Shown here one piece after another: positions 41,584-49,875 of a stretch of 64,000 bases of DNA. Position 1 is the first letter of the stretch. Every line of letters starts with the position of its first letter. This stretch comes from a virus: positions 106,237 through 170,236 of the IMG/VR virus record IMGVR_UViG_3300020472_001862. One strand, written 5' to 3'. The notes under the pieces were generated by a model. It saw nothing but the letters and a program-made list of their open reading frames with translations, had not been told where the DNA came from and ran no database searches. The position numbers and the translations under genes were made by a program.

Positions 41584-42030
41584 ATGGCAGATAGTAAACT
41601 TTCAGAGTTAACGGCAGCTACAACAGCTGCTGCAACAGACACAGCATATTTGGTTCAGAGTTCAGTCTCTAAACAAATAACCGTAGCAAATTTGTTCGGG
41701 AATGTATCTACTCCTGTACAGTTTACTAACTCCATTCAAATTGGAGATCATAATACAATAACAGCAGCAGGTGCTATTAGCACAGACTATAATGTTACAT
41801 ATATTAATGATCCATCGGGCGGTGGTACTTGTTCTATAGGAGCAGGATTAGACGGCCAAATAATTATTATAATCATGTCTTCCAATAGTGGAGGCCACAC
41901 AATCCAAGTATCAGGAGCTAATGTGGCACAAACAATAAGTTTAGATGCAGCTGGCGAAAGTGCCACTATGTTATATGATACTGGACTTAGTAAGTGGTTC
42001 TTCATTGGAGGAAGTGCAACAGTGACTTAA
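41584..42030 (+). CDS. Probable head fibre/decoration protein
   Basis: 148 residues. The opening ADSKLSELTAATTAAATDTAYLVQSSVSKQITVANLFG is the typical N-terminal module of phage fibre or head-fibre proteins (K-x-SEL, then D-x-x-x-x-V, then K-x-IT-x-x-NL). The rest is Gly/Ser/Thr-rich beta structure. It lies 10 nt after the Ig-like protein. Confidence 0.75.
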   Translation: MADSKLSELTAATTAAATDTAYLVQSSVSKQITVANLFGNVSTPVQFTNSIQIGDHNTITAAGAISTDYNVTYINDPSGGGTCSIGAGLDGQIIIIIMSSNSGGHTIQVSGANVAQTISLDAAGESATMLYDTGLSKWFFIGGSATVT

Positions 42031-42033
42031 ACT

Positions 42034-42420
42034 ATGATTGAACTTAATGATGATAACTTTTTGATCTTTGCTATAAAAAATTACCAAAATCCTTCATGTA
42101 CAGGGATGGCGGAATTAGAAGATGATTTAAAGAGATTTAAATATTTAAAACGCTTGTTAAATAGATATGAAAAGACAGGCGAGCCAAATGAAAGGCTTAT
42201 TATAAATCACTTAATACTTCTATATAATGTTTTTGGTAAGGGAACGACAGAGATGTTGTTCTATAAATTAGAAGAAAAATATTGGTCTAATTTAAAAACT
42301 TACCTGGTGTTCTTAAATAGAATGCCATTAGAAGAAGTAAGTACACAAGGATTAAAATTAAATAAAGGTGTTCATACGCCACTAAATAATGAACTTATAA
42401 CTATATTAAGGAAAATTTAA
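42034..42420 (+). CDS. Conserved T4-like phage protein, function unknown
   Basis: 128 residues, helical. The pattern FLIFAIKNYQNPSC...EDLKRFKYLKRLLNRY...ERLIINHLILLYNVFG resembles a conserved small protein in T4-like cyanophages that lies close to structural genes. Function unknown. It is coupled to the next gene by TAATG. Confidence 0.7.
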   Translation: MIELNDDNFLIFAIKNYQNPSCTGMAELEDDLKRFKYLKRLLNRYEKTGEPNERLIINHLILLYNVFGKGTTEMLFYKLEEKYWSNLKTYLVFLNRMPLEEVSTQGLKLNKGVHTPLNNELITILRKI

Positions 42421-42941
42421 TGAGTAGAGCGTTAGATGCAGTCGTAGGAATTAGGTTACTTAAATTACTAAGTACACCTATTCAAAAGTCTAAAGCATTC
42501 CAATTAGGAATTATAGACGCCGACGGCAAAAAACTCAAGAACCCTTCTACTACAGCAGAAAGAAATGCTTATACATTACTTAATAGATTTGTATTTAAAG
42601 TTCAAAAATCCTTAACAAGATCTTCTGATATGAATGCTCGTAGGCTGTTATCATTTGCAGCTGCTATGGCATTATTAAGAGAATATGAAGAAACAGATGA
42701 TGAATTAGATGTGGCAGTTCTTTTAGAGTTACACATGGAAGACGAAACGGTACAGCAGCAGGCTAGACTTTTGGAATCTAATGTGTTATCATTAAAAAAC
42801 TATATGGAAGAAATGAACGGAGTAGCTGGAGGAGCAGTAGCTGGTATAGGTGTTGGTCCTCAAGGAGAACCAGGAAGAGATCCTGTGTTTATGCCAATGA
42901 ACAGAAGAAAAAAGAAGAAGAAGAATGCCAACAGCAAGTAA
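42420..42941 (+). CDS. Conserved late protein with short collagen-like tail
   Basis: 173 residues. A helical body (SRALDAVVGIRLLKLLSTPI; ARRLLSFAAAMALLREYEE) is followed by a Gly-rich tail with one collagen-like patch (GPQGEPGRD) and a poly-Lys end. The pattern recurs in T4-like cyanophages. Likely virion-associated. Confidence 0.65.
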   Translation: MSRALDAVVGIRLLKLLSTPIQKSKAFQLGIIDADGKKLKNPSTTAERNAYTLLNRFVFKVQKSLTRSSDMNARRLLSFAAAMALLREYEETDDELDVAVLLELHMEDETVQQQARLLESNVLSLKNYMEEMNGVAGGAVAGIGVGPQGEPGRDPVFMPMNRRKKKKKNANSK

Positions 42942-43401
42942 ATATGACAGAGAAATAGCAACAATTAAAGCTGATGTTGCTGCCATAGGGCATTTATTCG
43001 GAAAGCTAGATGATGCTATAGAAAAAATTGGTAATGCAAGCGCTAATATTAGTGCTATCCTAGCCGTTCACGAGGAACGATTAGAAACTAACGAGAAGAT
43101 TAACTTGGAAAGAAGAAGAGAATCAGAGGCAGCAGTAAAGGAGCTACATAGCAGAATATCTACTTCTACCCGAGAAAACCTGGAGCAACACAATCGCATG
43201 TCAGAAAATTTAAAAAATTCAGAAGATAAAATTTTAGCAGCTATTAATGAATTGCGTAAAGATGTGAACAGAGAACAGGAACACTTAGAGGAAAGGATAT
43301 CTAAGTTGGAACAATGGAGATGGATACTTATAGGGGTATTAATTGCCATTTCAGCAGTAGTACCAAATATGGGCAAAATCGTGTCCATGCTAGCAAATTA
43401 A
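42925..43401 (+). CDS. Coiled-coil protein with C-terminal membrane anchor
   Basis: 158 residues: a long coiled coil (about 10-125) with a C-terminal membrane segment (RWILIGVLIAISAVVPNMGKI). Layout resembles haemolysin XhlA-type and tail-anchored phage proteins. It could be a lysis or membrane accessory; no proof. It overlaps the preceding gene by 17 nt. Confidence 0.6.
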   Translation: MPTASKYDREIATIKADVAAIGHLFGKLDDAIEKIGNASANISAILAVHEERLETNEKINLERRRESEAAVKELHSRISTSTRENLEQHNRMSENLKNSEDKILAAINELRKDVNREQEHLEERISKLEQWRWILIGVLIAISAVVPNMGKIVSMLAN

Positions 43402-43426
43402 TTTTACCAAACGGTACATAAACTAC

Positions 43427-43455
43427 TTGATATATACTTAACAAGGTCGTATAAT
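43427..43455 (+). promoter_or_regulatory. Sigma70-type promoter for primase/RNR operon
   Basis: -35 TTGATA (43427-43432), 17-bp spacer, -10 TATAAT (43450-43455). Only 7 nt separate the -10 from the ATG at 43463, again a near-leaderless arrangement; no ribosome-binding site is seen. Confidence 0.75.
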
Positions 43456-43462
43456 TACGACT

Positions 43463-44491
43463 ATGTTACACATTGATTTGAAATATATCATGATGGTTTC
43501 CCATCGGTTTGATAGATTCAAACGGAAGGATGATTACTTATTTAATTTCCGTTGCCCTATCTGTGGCGACAGTAGTACTAAAAAGTCTAAGGCTCGAGGA
43601 TACCTATATAAAAAGAAGAACGACATGTTCTATAAATGCCACAACTGTGGTGCAGGTAAGACTTTTGGTGGATTATTAGAAGGTACTGATCCTATGCTAC
43701 ATAAACAATATGTGCTTGAAAGATATAAAGCAGGTGTAACTGCTCCTCGAGCCAACACAGAACCAGACTTCTCAGGTATGTTCTCACAACCTGAGTTTGG
43801 TAGGGAATCTTTAATAGACCAGCTTATGGATAGAGTTGATAAAATATATGAACAATGTGAACTAAGTGATTCTAATCATATAGCTGTGGACTATTGTAAG
43901 AAAAGAAAAATCCCTAGAGAGAAATGGGATAGACTATATCATATAGAAGACATCTCAAAGATACATCAGTTAGCTCCTAAATATAAAGATAGGATTACAA
44001 CAAACGAGCCTCGTCTTGCTATCCCATTCTTCTCTCGAACTGGTAAATTAACAGGCCTTACATTAAGGGACTATGGTAATAATCCTTTAAGATATATTAT
44101 GGTAAAAATAAATGAAGAATCTCCTACAATTTTCGGCCTAGATTGTATAAGTAATGATACACCAGTTAAAATAGTAGAAGGACCGTTGGACAGTTTATTT
44201 TTAGATAACTGTATAGCAGCAGCAGGTTCTTCATTTAACAAAATACAAGATTTAGGTTTAGATAATCCAATAATTATTGTGGATAATGAGCCTAGAAACA
44301 AAGCGATTTGTAAGATCTTACACAACAAAATTAAAGAAGGCCACCGAGTAGTTATATGGCCGGATTCTGTTACAGAAAAGGATATTAATGACATGGTAAT
44401 AGGAAATCTAGATGTTGAAGAAATTATAAATTATAATACATTCCAAAATTTAGAGGCAGAATTAAAGTTTAGAACCTGGAGAAAATGTTGA
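43463..44491 (+). CDS. 61: DNA primase (gp61)
   Basis: 342 residues. An N-terminal zinc finger (CPICGD ... CHNCGAG, about 32-66) precedes the TOPRIM core: VKIVEGPLDSLFLDN (about 234-248) and IIIVDNEPRN (about 271-280). It makes RNA primers with the gp41 helicase. It is the first gene of an operon continuing to nrdA. Confidence 0.92.
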   Translation: MLHIDLKYIMMVSHRFDRFKRKDDYLFNFRCPICGDSSTKKSKARGYLYKKKNDMFYKCHNCGAGKTFGGLLEGTDPMLHKQYVLERYKAGVTAPRANTEPDFSGMFSQPEFGRESLIDQLMDRVDKIYEQCELSDSNHIAVDYCKKRKIPREKWDRLYHIEDISKIHQLAPKYKDRITTNEPRLAIPFFSRTGKLTGLTLRDYGNNPLRYIMVKINEESPTIFGLDCISNDTPVKIVEGPLDSLFLDNCIAAAGSSFNKIQDLGLDNPIIIVDNEPRNKAICKILHNKIKEGHRVVIWPDSVTEKDINDMVIGNLDVEEIINYNTFQNLEAELKFRTWRKC

Positions 44492-44643
44492 TGAGTCTAG
44501 ATAACCCAACTAACGAAAGAGATATGCACTTAAGAAATATTAGAGACTTGCAGGAACAACTCCAAACAGCATTTAAGAGAATAAGCGCCTTAAATTACGA
44601 AAATAATCAGTTAAAAGAACAGTTAAATAAAAAGGACAAGTAA
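44491..44643 (+). CDS. Small coiled-coil protein between primase and nrdA
   Basis: 50 residues; the ATG overlaps the primase stop and the stop overlaps the nrdA ATG. A single amphipathic helix with heptad leucines (LRNIRDLQEQLQTAFKRIS; YENNQLKEQL) suggests a coiled coil. Function unknown. Confidence 0.6.
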   Translation: MSLDNPTNERDMHLRNIRDLQEQLQTAFKRISALNYENNQLKEQLNKKDK

Positions 44644-46439
44644 TGGCAAAGGCGGAGTATCACGGTATTACGGTTGATTTGGACAGAGATAAATTATTTG
44701 ATTCTCTCGGCATTCAAAGATTAAAAGAAAGTTACATGAAAGAAGAGGAGGGAAGTCCTCAAGAAAGATTCGCTTTTGTTAGTTCTAAATTCAGTTCTAA
44801 TCCAGAACACGCACAAAGACTATATGAGTATAGCAGTAAGCACTGGCTATCATATTCAACACCTATTTTATCTTTTGGAAGGTCCAAAAGAGGCATGCCT
44901 ATATCATGCTTTCTAAATTATATAGATGACACAGCGGAGGGTTTAGTTGAAAACTTATCAGAAACAAACTGGCTTAGCATGCTTGGCGGTGGTGTCGGCA
45001 TTGGGTTTGGTATTAGGTCAAGCGACGATAAGTCTACTGGGGTTATGCCTCATCTTAAGACTTACGATGCCTCGTGCCTCGCGTACCGTCAAGGGCGCAC
45101 TAGACGGGGTAGCTATGCTACTTACCTTGATATTAGTCATCCAGATGTTCTAATGTTCCTCGAAATGAGGAAGCCAACAGGCGATCCTAATATGAGATGC
45201 CTCAATCTACATCACGGCATAAACATTACAGATAATTTTATGCAAGTTATTGAAAGATGTATGACAGATCCAGATGCAGATGATGGCTGGAACTTAGTAG
45301 ATCCTAACTCAGGGCTAATTAAGGATACAGTATCAGCTAAAGAACTATGGCAAAAGATACTAGAATTAAGAATGGAAACAGGAGAACCTTATATTCATTA
45401 TATCGATACAAGTAATCGAGAAATGAAACAATTCCAAAAGGATTTAGGATTAAGAATTAATCAGAGTAATTTGTGCTCTGAAATTATATTGCCCACTAAC
45501 GAACAACGAACAGCGGTGTGTTGTCTATCATCAGTTAATCTAGAATATTACGACGCTTGGAGTAGACAGCCACTATTTTTAAAAGACGTAGCAGAAATGC
45601 TAGATAATGTGCTATCATTCTTTATAGAGAACGCACCTGATGAAGTAGGAAGAGCTAAATACTCAGCAAAGCAAGAACGGAGTATTGGAGTAGGTGCTCT
45701 TGGTTTCCATGCCTACCTTCAGAAGAACAATTTGGCTTGGGAGAGTAATGAAGCCAAAGGTGCTAACCTTAGAATGTTTAGACATATAAGGAGTAAATTA
45801 GATGAGGCAAACTTATCCCTTGGAAAGGATAGAGGAGAAGCTCCAGATGCTAAAGGGACAGGCAACCGTTTTAGTCATCTTATGGCTATCGCTCCTAACG
45901 CTTCCAGTAGTATTATTATGGGTAACACTTCGCCTTCTATTGAGCCTTGGAGAGCTAATGCTTATAGGCAAGACACTCTTAGTGGAGCGTATCTTAACAA
46001 GAATAAATTCTTAGATGCGCTTATTATAGAGTATTGTGAGAAACATCCTAGAACAAATTACGACGAGGTTTGGTCCTCGATTATAAGTAATGATGGTTCA
46101 GTACAACACATTACACAATTAACAGATGAACAAAGACAAGTTTTTAAAACATCTATGGAAATAGATCAACGATGGTTAATTGAACACGCAGCAGACAGAC
46201 AGATGTATGTAGATCAGGCACAAAGTTTAAATCTATTCTTTAGGCCAGATACACATATATCTTATTTGCACGCAGTACATTTCCTAGCATGGAAGTCAGG
46301 TGTTAAGACATTATATTATTGTCGTTCAGAGAAGTTAGGTAAAGCAGACAAAGTTTCTAAACGAATTGAAAGAGAAATTATACAAGAACTTGATATGACG
46401 GCTATTGCAGATGGGGAATGTTTGGCATGCGAGGGATAA
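44643..46439 (+). CDS. nrdA: Ribonucleotide reductase large subunit (class I NrdA), short form
   Basis: 598 residues compared with about 750 in T4 and E. coli. The N-terminal ATP-cone is absent. Catalytic cysteines appear in GMPISCFLN, SNLCSE (the LCSE radical-relay segment) and TAVCCLSSVN, and the C-terminal redox pair is CLAC. It reduces ribonucleoside diphosphates to deoxynucleotides with NrdB at 47809. Without the ATP-cone it should escape dATP inhibition. Confidence 0.93.
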   Translation: MAKAEYHGITVDLDRDKLFDSLGIQRLKESYMKEEEGSPQERFAFVSSKFSSNPEHAQRLYEYSSKHWLSYSTPILSFGRSKRGMPISCFLNYIDDTAEGLVENLSETNWLSMLGGGVGIGFGIRSSDDKSTGVMPHLKTYDASCLAYRQGRTRRGSYATYLDISHPDVLMFLEMRKPTGDPNMRCLNLHHGINITDNFMQVIERCMTDPDADDGWNLVDPNSGLIKDTVSAKELWQKILELRMETGEPYIHYIDTSNREMKQFQKDLGLRINQSNLCSEIILPTNEQRTAVCCLSSVNLEYYDAWSRQPLFLKDVAEMLDNVLSFFIENAPDEVGRAKYSAKQERSIGVGALGFHAYLQKNNLAWESNEAKGANLRMFRHIRSKLDEANLSLGKDRGEAPDAKGTGNRFSHLMAIAPNASSSIIMGNTSPSIEPWRANAYRQDTLSGAYLNKNKFLDALIIEYCEKHPRTNYDEVWSSIISNDGSVQHITQLTDEQRQVFKTSMEIDQRWLIEHAADRQMYVDQAQSLNLFFRPDTHISYLHAVHFLAWKSGVKTLYYCRSEKLGKADKVSKRIEREIIQELDMTAIADGECLACEG

Positions 46440-47140
46440 GAAATTGGGGGCCCGATAGGATTAAGTATTCAGACGCTCCTAATAAAGTAGCGAATGATAG
46501 AAATCATATAGATATACTTGAGCAACCTATATATAATACAATGGACGATCAGAATGGTATCCATTTTAGCCCTCACGAAATAGATTATACAGAATGGAAG
46601 GAAAGTATAGCAATATTTGGAGACTCTACAAGTTACGGACAATACCTTAACACAGGAGACTCTTTACATGAAATATTATCTTTCGATAGGCCTGTAAATA
46701 ATTTTGCCTATCCTGCTGAAGGTAATGGACATATATTTAAAAAGTTTACAAATGTTGTAACAAAATATGGTTTGCCTTGGGGTGTAATAGTAGGTTACTC
46801 CAGCCCATGGCGAATAGCACATACAAGAGAGGATGATAATATAGTTGAGTCTATTGGGCATTGGTCTAAGGAATATACTAAAGATCAAGCAGGAGCTATC
46901 CAATTTTTGTCTGAATGTAGGAAAACAATATTAGGACAAACTTACGATATTAAAAGTGCTATGAGAATTATGTGTAAGGATATTAAATATTTTGAATGGA
47001 CAGCTTTTATAAAGAATAAATTTTTTGATGATGTATATCAACTTAGGTGGAAGGATCATGCCTCAGACGGAGTACATCCAGGACCAGAGACAATGAGATA
47101 TTTGGCAAGAAAGATTGAAAAAGAGTGGAGAGATGTATAA
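46418..47140 (+). CDS. SGNH/GDSL-hydrolase-like protein
   Basis: 240 residues; starts at 46418 or 46427, inside the nrdA end. IAIFGDSTSYGQYL (about 67-80) is the nucleophile block (G-D-S) and SDGVHPGPETMRYLA (about 217-231) the Asp-x-x-His block. Both are present, unlike in the protein at 9977, so it may be active. It could remove acyl groups from surface polymers. No signal peptide. Confidence 0.72.
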   Translation: MFGMRGIRNWGPDRIKYSDAPNKVANDRNHIDILEQPIYNTMDDQNGIHFSPHEIDYTEWKESIAIFGDSTSYGQYLNTGDSLHEILSFDRPVNNFAYPAEGNGHIFKKFTNVVTKYGLPWGVIVGYSSPWRIAHTREDDNIVESIGHWSKEYTKDQAGAIQFLSECRKTILGQTYDIKSAMRIMCKDIKYFEWTAFIKNKFFDDVYQLRWKDHASDGVHPGPETMRYLARKIEKEWRDV

Positions 47141-47798
47141 TATAGATGGAGCAGGAGTTCCTAAAGGTGTAATAGGTGTTGTAGTATCAGGAGGCTTTGA
47201 TAGCACTGTGCTGTGGCATTATCTGTATGGTATTTGTAAAGAAAGGAATCAAAAGATTATTCCTTTTACTGTACCTAAAAATGATGGAGCATTAACATAC
47301 GCTATTAGAATGTTAGAGTGGAGTGCTAAAAGATATGGTGATAAAACTCTCCACCCTGTTGTAATAAATTCTAAAGGTGTTAACTGGAGTAAAAAAGATT
47401 ATCAAGGTGAAGAGGTAGCAAGGCAATTAATTGATGGTATAAAAGAGATAATGGACTTAGGTCTAGCTGGTTATGTTTACACAGGAGTGAATGAGTATCC
47501 ACCTAATTATGAGACATTATGTTCATATCATGTACCCGGACCTAGAAATTTATCTAGGGATAGTGATTTTATTTACAAAGGCAGACCTGTAAGTGATATT
47601 ATAAGGCAACCTTTTGCAGATTTAACTAAGACAGATTTAATTAACTTTGCAAATGAACTAGGAATATTAGATGAGGTAATGGAAATATCTCATAGTTGCG
47701 TTGAGCTTATAAGAGGCAGGTGTGGGGAATGTTTTTGGTGTAAAGAAAGGGAATGGGGTTTTGCTGAGGCAGGACTAGTAGACAAAGGAACAAACTAA
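47133..47798 (+). CDS. queC: QueC-like 7-cyano-7-deazaguanine synthase
   Basis: 221 residues from the ATG at 47133 (GGAGAG site). The PP-loop is VVSGGFDSTVL (about 13-23). The C-terminal zinc site is SCVELIRGRCGECFWCKERE (four Cys), as in QueC. QueC converts CDG to preQ0, which some phages insert into DNA. No folE, queD, queE or DNA-inserting transglycosylase is visible in the window, so precursors would come from elsewhere in the phage or from the host. It lies between nrdA and nrdB. Confidence 0.85.
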   Translation: MYNIDGAGVPKGVIGVVVSGGFDSTVLWHYLYGICKERNQKIIPFTVPKNDGALTYAIRMLEWSAKRYGDKTLHPVVINSKGVNWSKKDYQGEEVARQLIDGIKEIMDLGLAGYVYTGVNEYPPNYETLCSYHVPGPRNLSRDSDFIYKGRPVSDIIRQPFADLTKTDLINFANELGILDEVMEISHSCVELIRGRCGECFWCKEREWGFAEAGLVDKGTN

Positions 47799-47808
47799 GA
47801 GGAAAGAC

Positions 47809-48801
47809 ATGGTGGCAAAACTTAAATTAACAGACGAAAGAGATTATTTCAAACCATTTAATTATCCATGGGCGTATGAGGCATGGCTAAAACACGAGCA
47901 ATCACATTGGTTGCATACAGAAGTACCAATGGCAGAGGATGCAAAGGATTGGAAGGAAAAGTGTACTGATCCTGAGAAAGCATTCCTTACAAACATATTT
48001 AGATTCTTTGTACAAGGAGATATAGATGTAGCTGGAGGCTATATTAATAACTATCTACCTTATTTTCCTCAACCAGAAGTTCGCATGATGTTATCAGGAT
48101 TTGCTGCTAGGGAAGCATTACATGTTGCTGCCTATGCACATTTAATAGAAACATTAGGTATGCCAGAGTCTACTTATAGTGAGTTTTTAGAATATCAAAC
48201 AATGGCAGACAAACATGATTACTTCATGGAATTGTCAGCAGCTAACGGAACACCAGAGTCTGTTGCTACAAATATAGCTGCCTTCTCAGCATTTACAGAA
48301 GGTATGCAGTTATTCTCATCTTTTATTATGTTATTAAACTTCCCACGACATGGTAAGATGAAAGGTATGGGACAAATTATTACATGGTCTATCGTAGATG
48401 AAACAATGCACGCAGAGTCTATGATTAAACTATTTAAAACCTATATTAATGAGAACAAAGCGTTATGGAATGATAAACTTAAAAAAGAGATATATGATAT
48501 CGCAGAGAAAATGGTAGAACTAGAAGAGAAGTTTATTGATCTAGCATTCTCCATGGGCGATATGGAGAACTTAAAACCACAAGATGTTAAACAATACATT
48601 AGATATATTGCTGATAGAAGGCTTATAAGTATGGGTATGCGAGGTATCTTTAAGGTTAAAAGAAATCCATTATTGTGGGTAGAAGAGATGATTAATGCTC
48701 CTACTCATACAAACTTTTTTGAAAATAGATCAACAGACTATGCTCGAGGAGCTTTAAAAGGAGACTGGGGTGATGTCTGGGGAGAGGCTAGTAGTGCCTA
48801 G
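47809..48801 (+). CDS. nrdB: Ribonucleotide reductase small subunit (NrdB)
   Basis: 330 residues. Iron ligands are in REALHVAAYAH (Glu-x2-His, about 102-105) and DETMHAES (about 198-205). A Tyr follows the first Glu by seven residues, the position of the radical Tyr122 of E. coli, so a tyrosyl-radical class Ia enzyme is expected. It is separated from nrdA by the SGNH and queC genes. Confidence 0.94.
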   Translation: MVAKLKLTDERDYFKPFNYPWAYEAWLKHEQSHWLHTEVPMAEDAKDWKEKCTDPEKAFLTNIFRFFVQGDIDVAGGYINNYLPYFPQPEVRMMLSGFAAREALHVAAYAHLIETLGMPESTYSEFLEYQTMADKHDYFMELSAANGTPESVATNIAAFSAFTEGMQLFSSFIMLLNFPRHGKMKGMGQIITWSIVDETMHAESMIKLFKTYINENKALWNDKLKKEIYDIAEKMVELEEKFIDLAFSMGDMENLKPQDVKQYIRYIADRRLISMGMRGIFKVKRNPLLWVEEMINAPTHTNFFENRSTDYARGALKGDWGDVWGEASSA

Positions 48802-48976
48802 AAAATATATAGAATGTGTTCATTGTGAAGGGACTGCTCATATTGAACATGAGCAAGAACACACCTTCTATCAAATAAAATTTTGTCCCTTCTGTGGCGA
48901 AGAGCTAGAATTAGAAGAGGAGTTACACATTGAAGACTTTGAAGACTCAGACGAGTATAAAGCAAACAATCAATGA
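48794..48976 (+). CDS. Small zinc-ribbon protein
   Basis: 60 residues from the GTG at 48794 (GGAGAGG upstream); an ATG at 48773 is a longer alternative. CVHCEGTAH and CPFCGEE give the four zinc ligands of a two-knuckle ribbon. The C-terminus is acidic. Function unknown; overlaps nrdB and the cupin gene. Confidence 0.62.
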   Translation: MPRKYIECVHCEGTAHIEHEQEHTFYQIKFCPFCGEELELEEELHIEDFEDSDEYKANNQ

Positions 48977-49286
48977 TATAGGTGGTGAGATTGTAAAAGA
49001 TAGTGATGTATATACTGTCAAAGATAATACACACTTAAAGAACCTGGTACTTAGTAGCACATTTTTAAATGCTAATAAAGAGACATCAGGACATAAACAT
49101 GAAGGCCAAGAAGAAATATATCTCTTCATAAAAGGCAAAGGTGAAATGACTATAGATGATGATAGATTTCCAATCGAGGCAGGTGATGCTATTCTTATAG
49201 AGGATGGTGTCTTTCATCAGGTACATAATACAGGACATTTAGGTTTATATTTTGTATGTGTCTTTGATGGAGGGCGAAACCATTAA
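48930..49286 (+). CDS. Cupin-domain protein
   Basis: 118 residues from the TTG at 48930, with GAGGAG 7 nt upstream. SGHKHEGQEEIYLFIKGKG is cupin motif 1 (His-x-His ... Glu) and DGVFHQVHNTG motif 2, so a metal-binding single cupin is expected. It could be a sugar isomerase, dioxygenase or sensor. Position after nrdB gives no further hint. Confidence 0.8.
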   Translation: MKTLKTQTSIKQTINDIGGEIVKDSDVYTVKDNTHLKNLVLSSTFLNANKETSGHKHEGQEEIYLFIKGKGEMTIDDDRFPIEAGDAILIEDGVFHQVHNTGHLGLYFVCVFDGGRNH

Positions 49287-49419
49287 TATAATACAGAAGA
49301 TAGCACTAATAGTCTCAGCAATAACTGGTTTTATAATTTTAATATCAATAATCCCTGACTCAGATCCTTGTAAAGGACCAAAGGATTATAGTAGATTTTG
49401 TATAACATATGGACATTGA
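49267..49419 (+). CDS. Small membrane peptide
   Basis: 50 residues from the ATG at 49267 (overlaps the cupin end). One hydrophobic segment (IALIVSAITGFIILISIIP), then a polar end with two Cys. Unrecognised; supported by tight coupling with neighbours. Confidence 0.5.
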   Translation: MEGETINIIQKIALIVSAITGFIILISIIPDSDPCKGPKDYSRFCITYGH

Positions 49420-49537
49420 AAAACTTTTAAAAAAATATCCGCTGTTTATGAACGCGGTTTTACCTACATTAGTAGTAGCATTTGCTATGCTGATGATGTT
49501 TACCATGATGAGTTTAATTCAATCTATTGTAGTATAA
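49409..49537 (+). CDS. Small single-pass membrane peptide
   Basis: 42 residues. A charged head (DIEKLLKKYPLF) and one long Met-rich hydrophobic segment (LPTLVVAFAMLMMFTMMSLI). It overlaps the preceding micro-ORF by 11 nt. Unknown role. Confidence 0.5.
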   Translation: MDIEKLLKKYPLFMNAVLPTLVVAFAMLMMFTMMSLIQSIVV

Positions 49538-49540
49538 ATA
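49533..49540 (+). promoter_or_regulatory. Late promoter 5 nt before ATG (TATAAATA)
   Basis: TATAAATA-CATAG-ATG(49546). No ribosome-binding site. Confidence 0.7.
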
Positions 49541-49545
49541 CATAG

Positions 49546-49875
49546 ATGGCTAGGAAAAAGAAAGAACCTAAGAAGCATAGAGTATATTGTACATATTTTC
49601 CTGATGGCAGATATTACATAGGTTATTCTTGTAAGACAGATAAACAATTTGATAAGTATTATGGTAGCTCAACCATAGTTAAGGAGTCAGTAGACGAATT
49701 GAGGAAAGAGGTTATAGTAGAATATAAAACTAGAGCACCTGCAAAAATGCAGGAGTTTTTATTACAATGGCAACAACGACACGACGATAGGTGTGTTAAT
49801 GATATGTTGCATGTTAGAATAAGGAGTAGTTTCCTAAAAGATTTCGAACCTATCGAATGGAGGCCAAATGGTTAA
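49546..49875 (+). CDS. GIY-YIG-like nuclease domain protein
   Basis: 109 residues. HRVYCTYFPDGRYYIGYSCK (12-31) and KYYGSST (about 38-44) follow the GIY-YIG pattern (first strand Y-x-x-Y, second YIG, then the GSS segment); the first triad is degenerate. Later residues (VEYKTRAPAKMQEFLLQWQQRH) could supply the Glu. It might be a small homing-type or repair nuclease. It overlaps the next ORF by 8 nt. Confidence 0.55.
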   Translation: MARKKKEPKKHRVYCTYFPDGRYYIGYSCKTDKQFDKYYGSSTIVKESVDELRKEVIVEYKTRAPAKMQEFLLQWQQRHDDRCVNDMLHVRIRSSFLKDFEPIEWRPNG

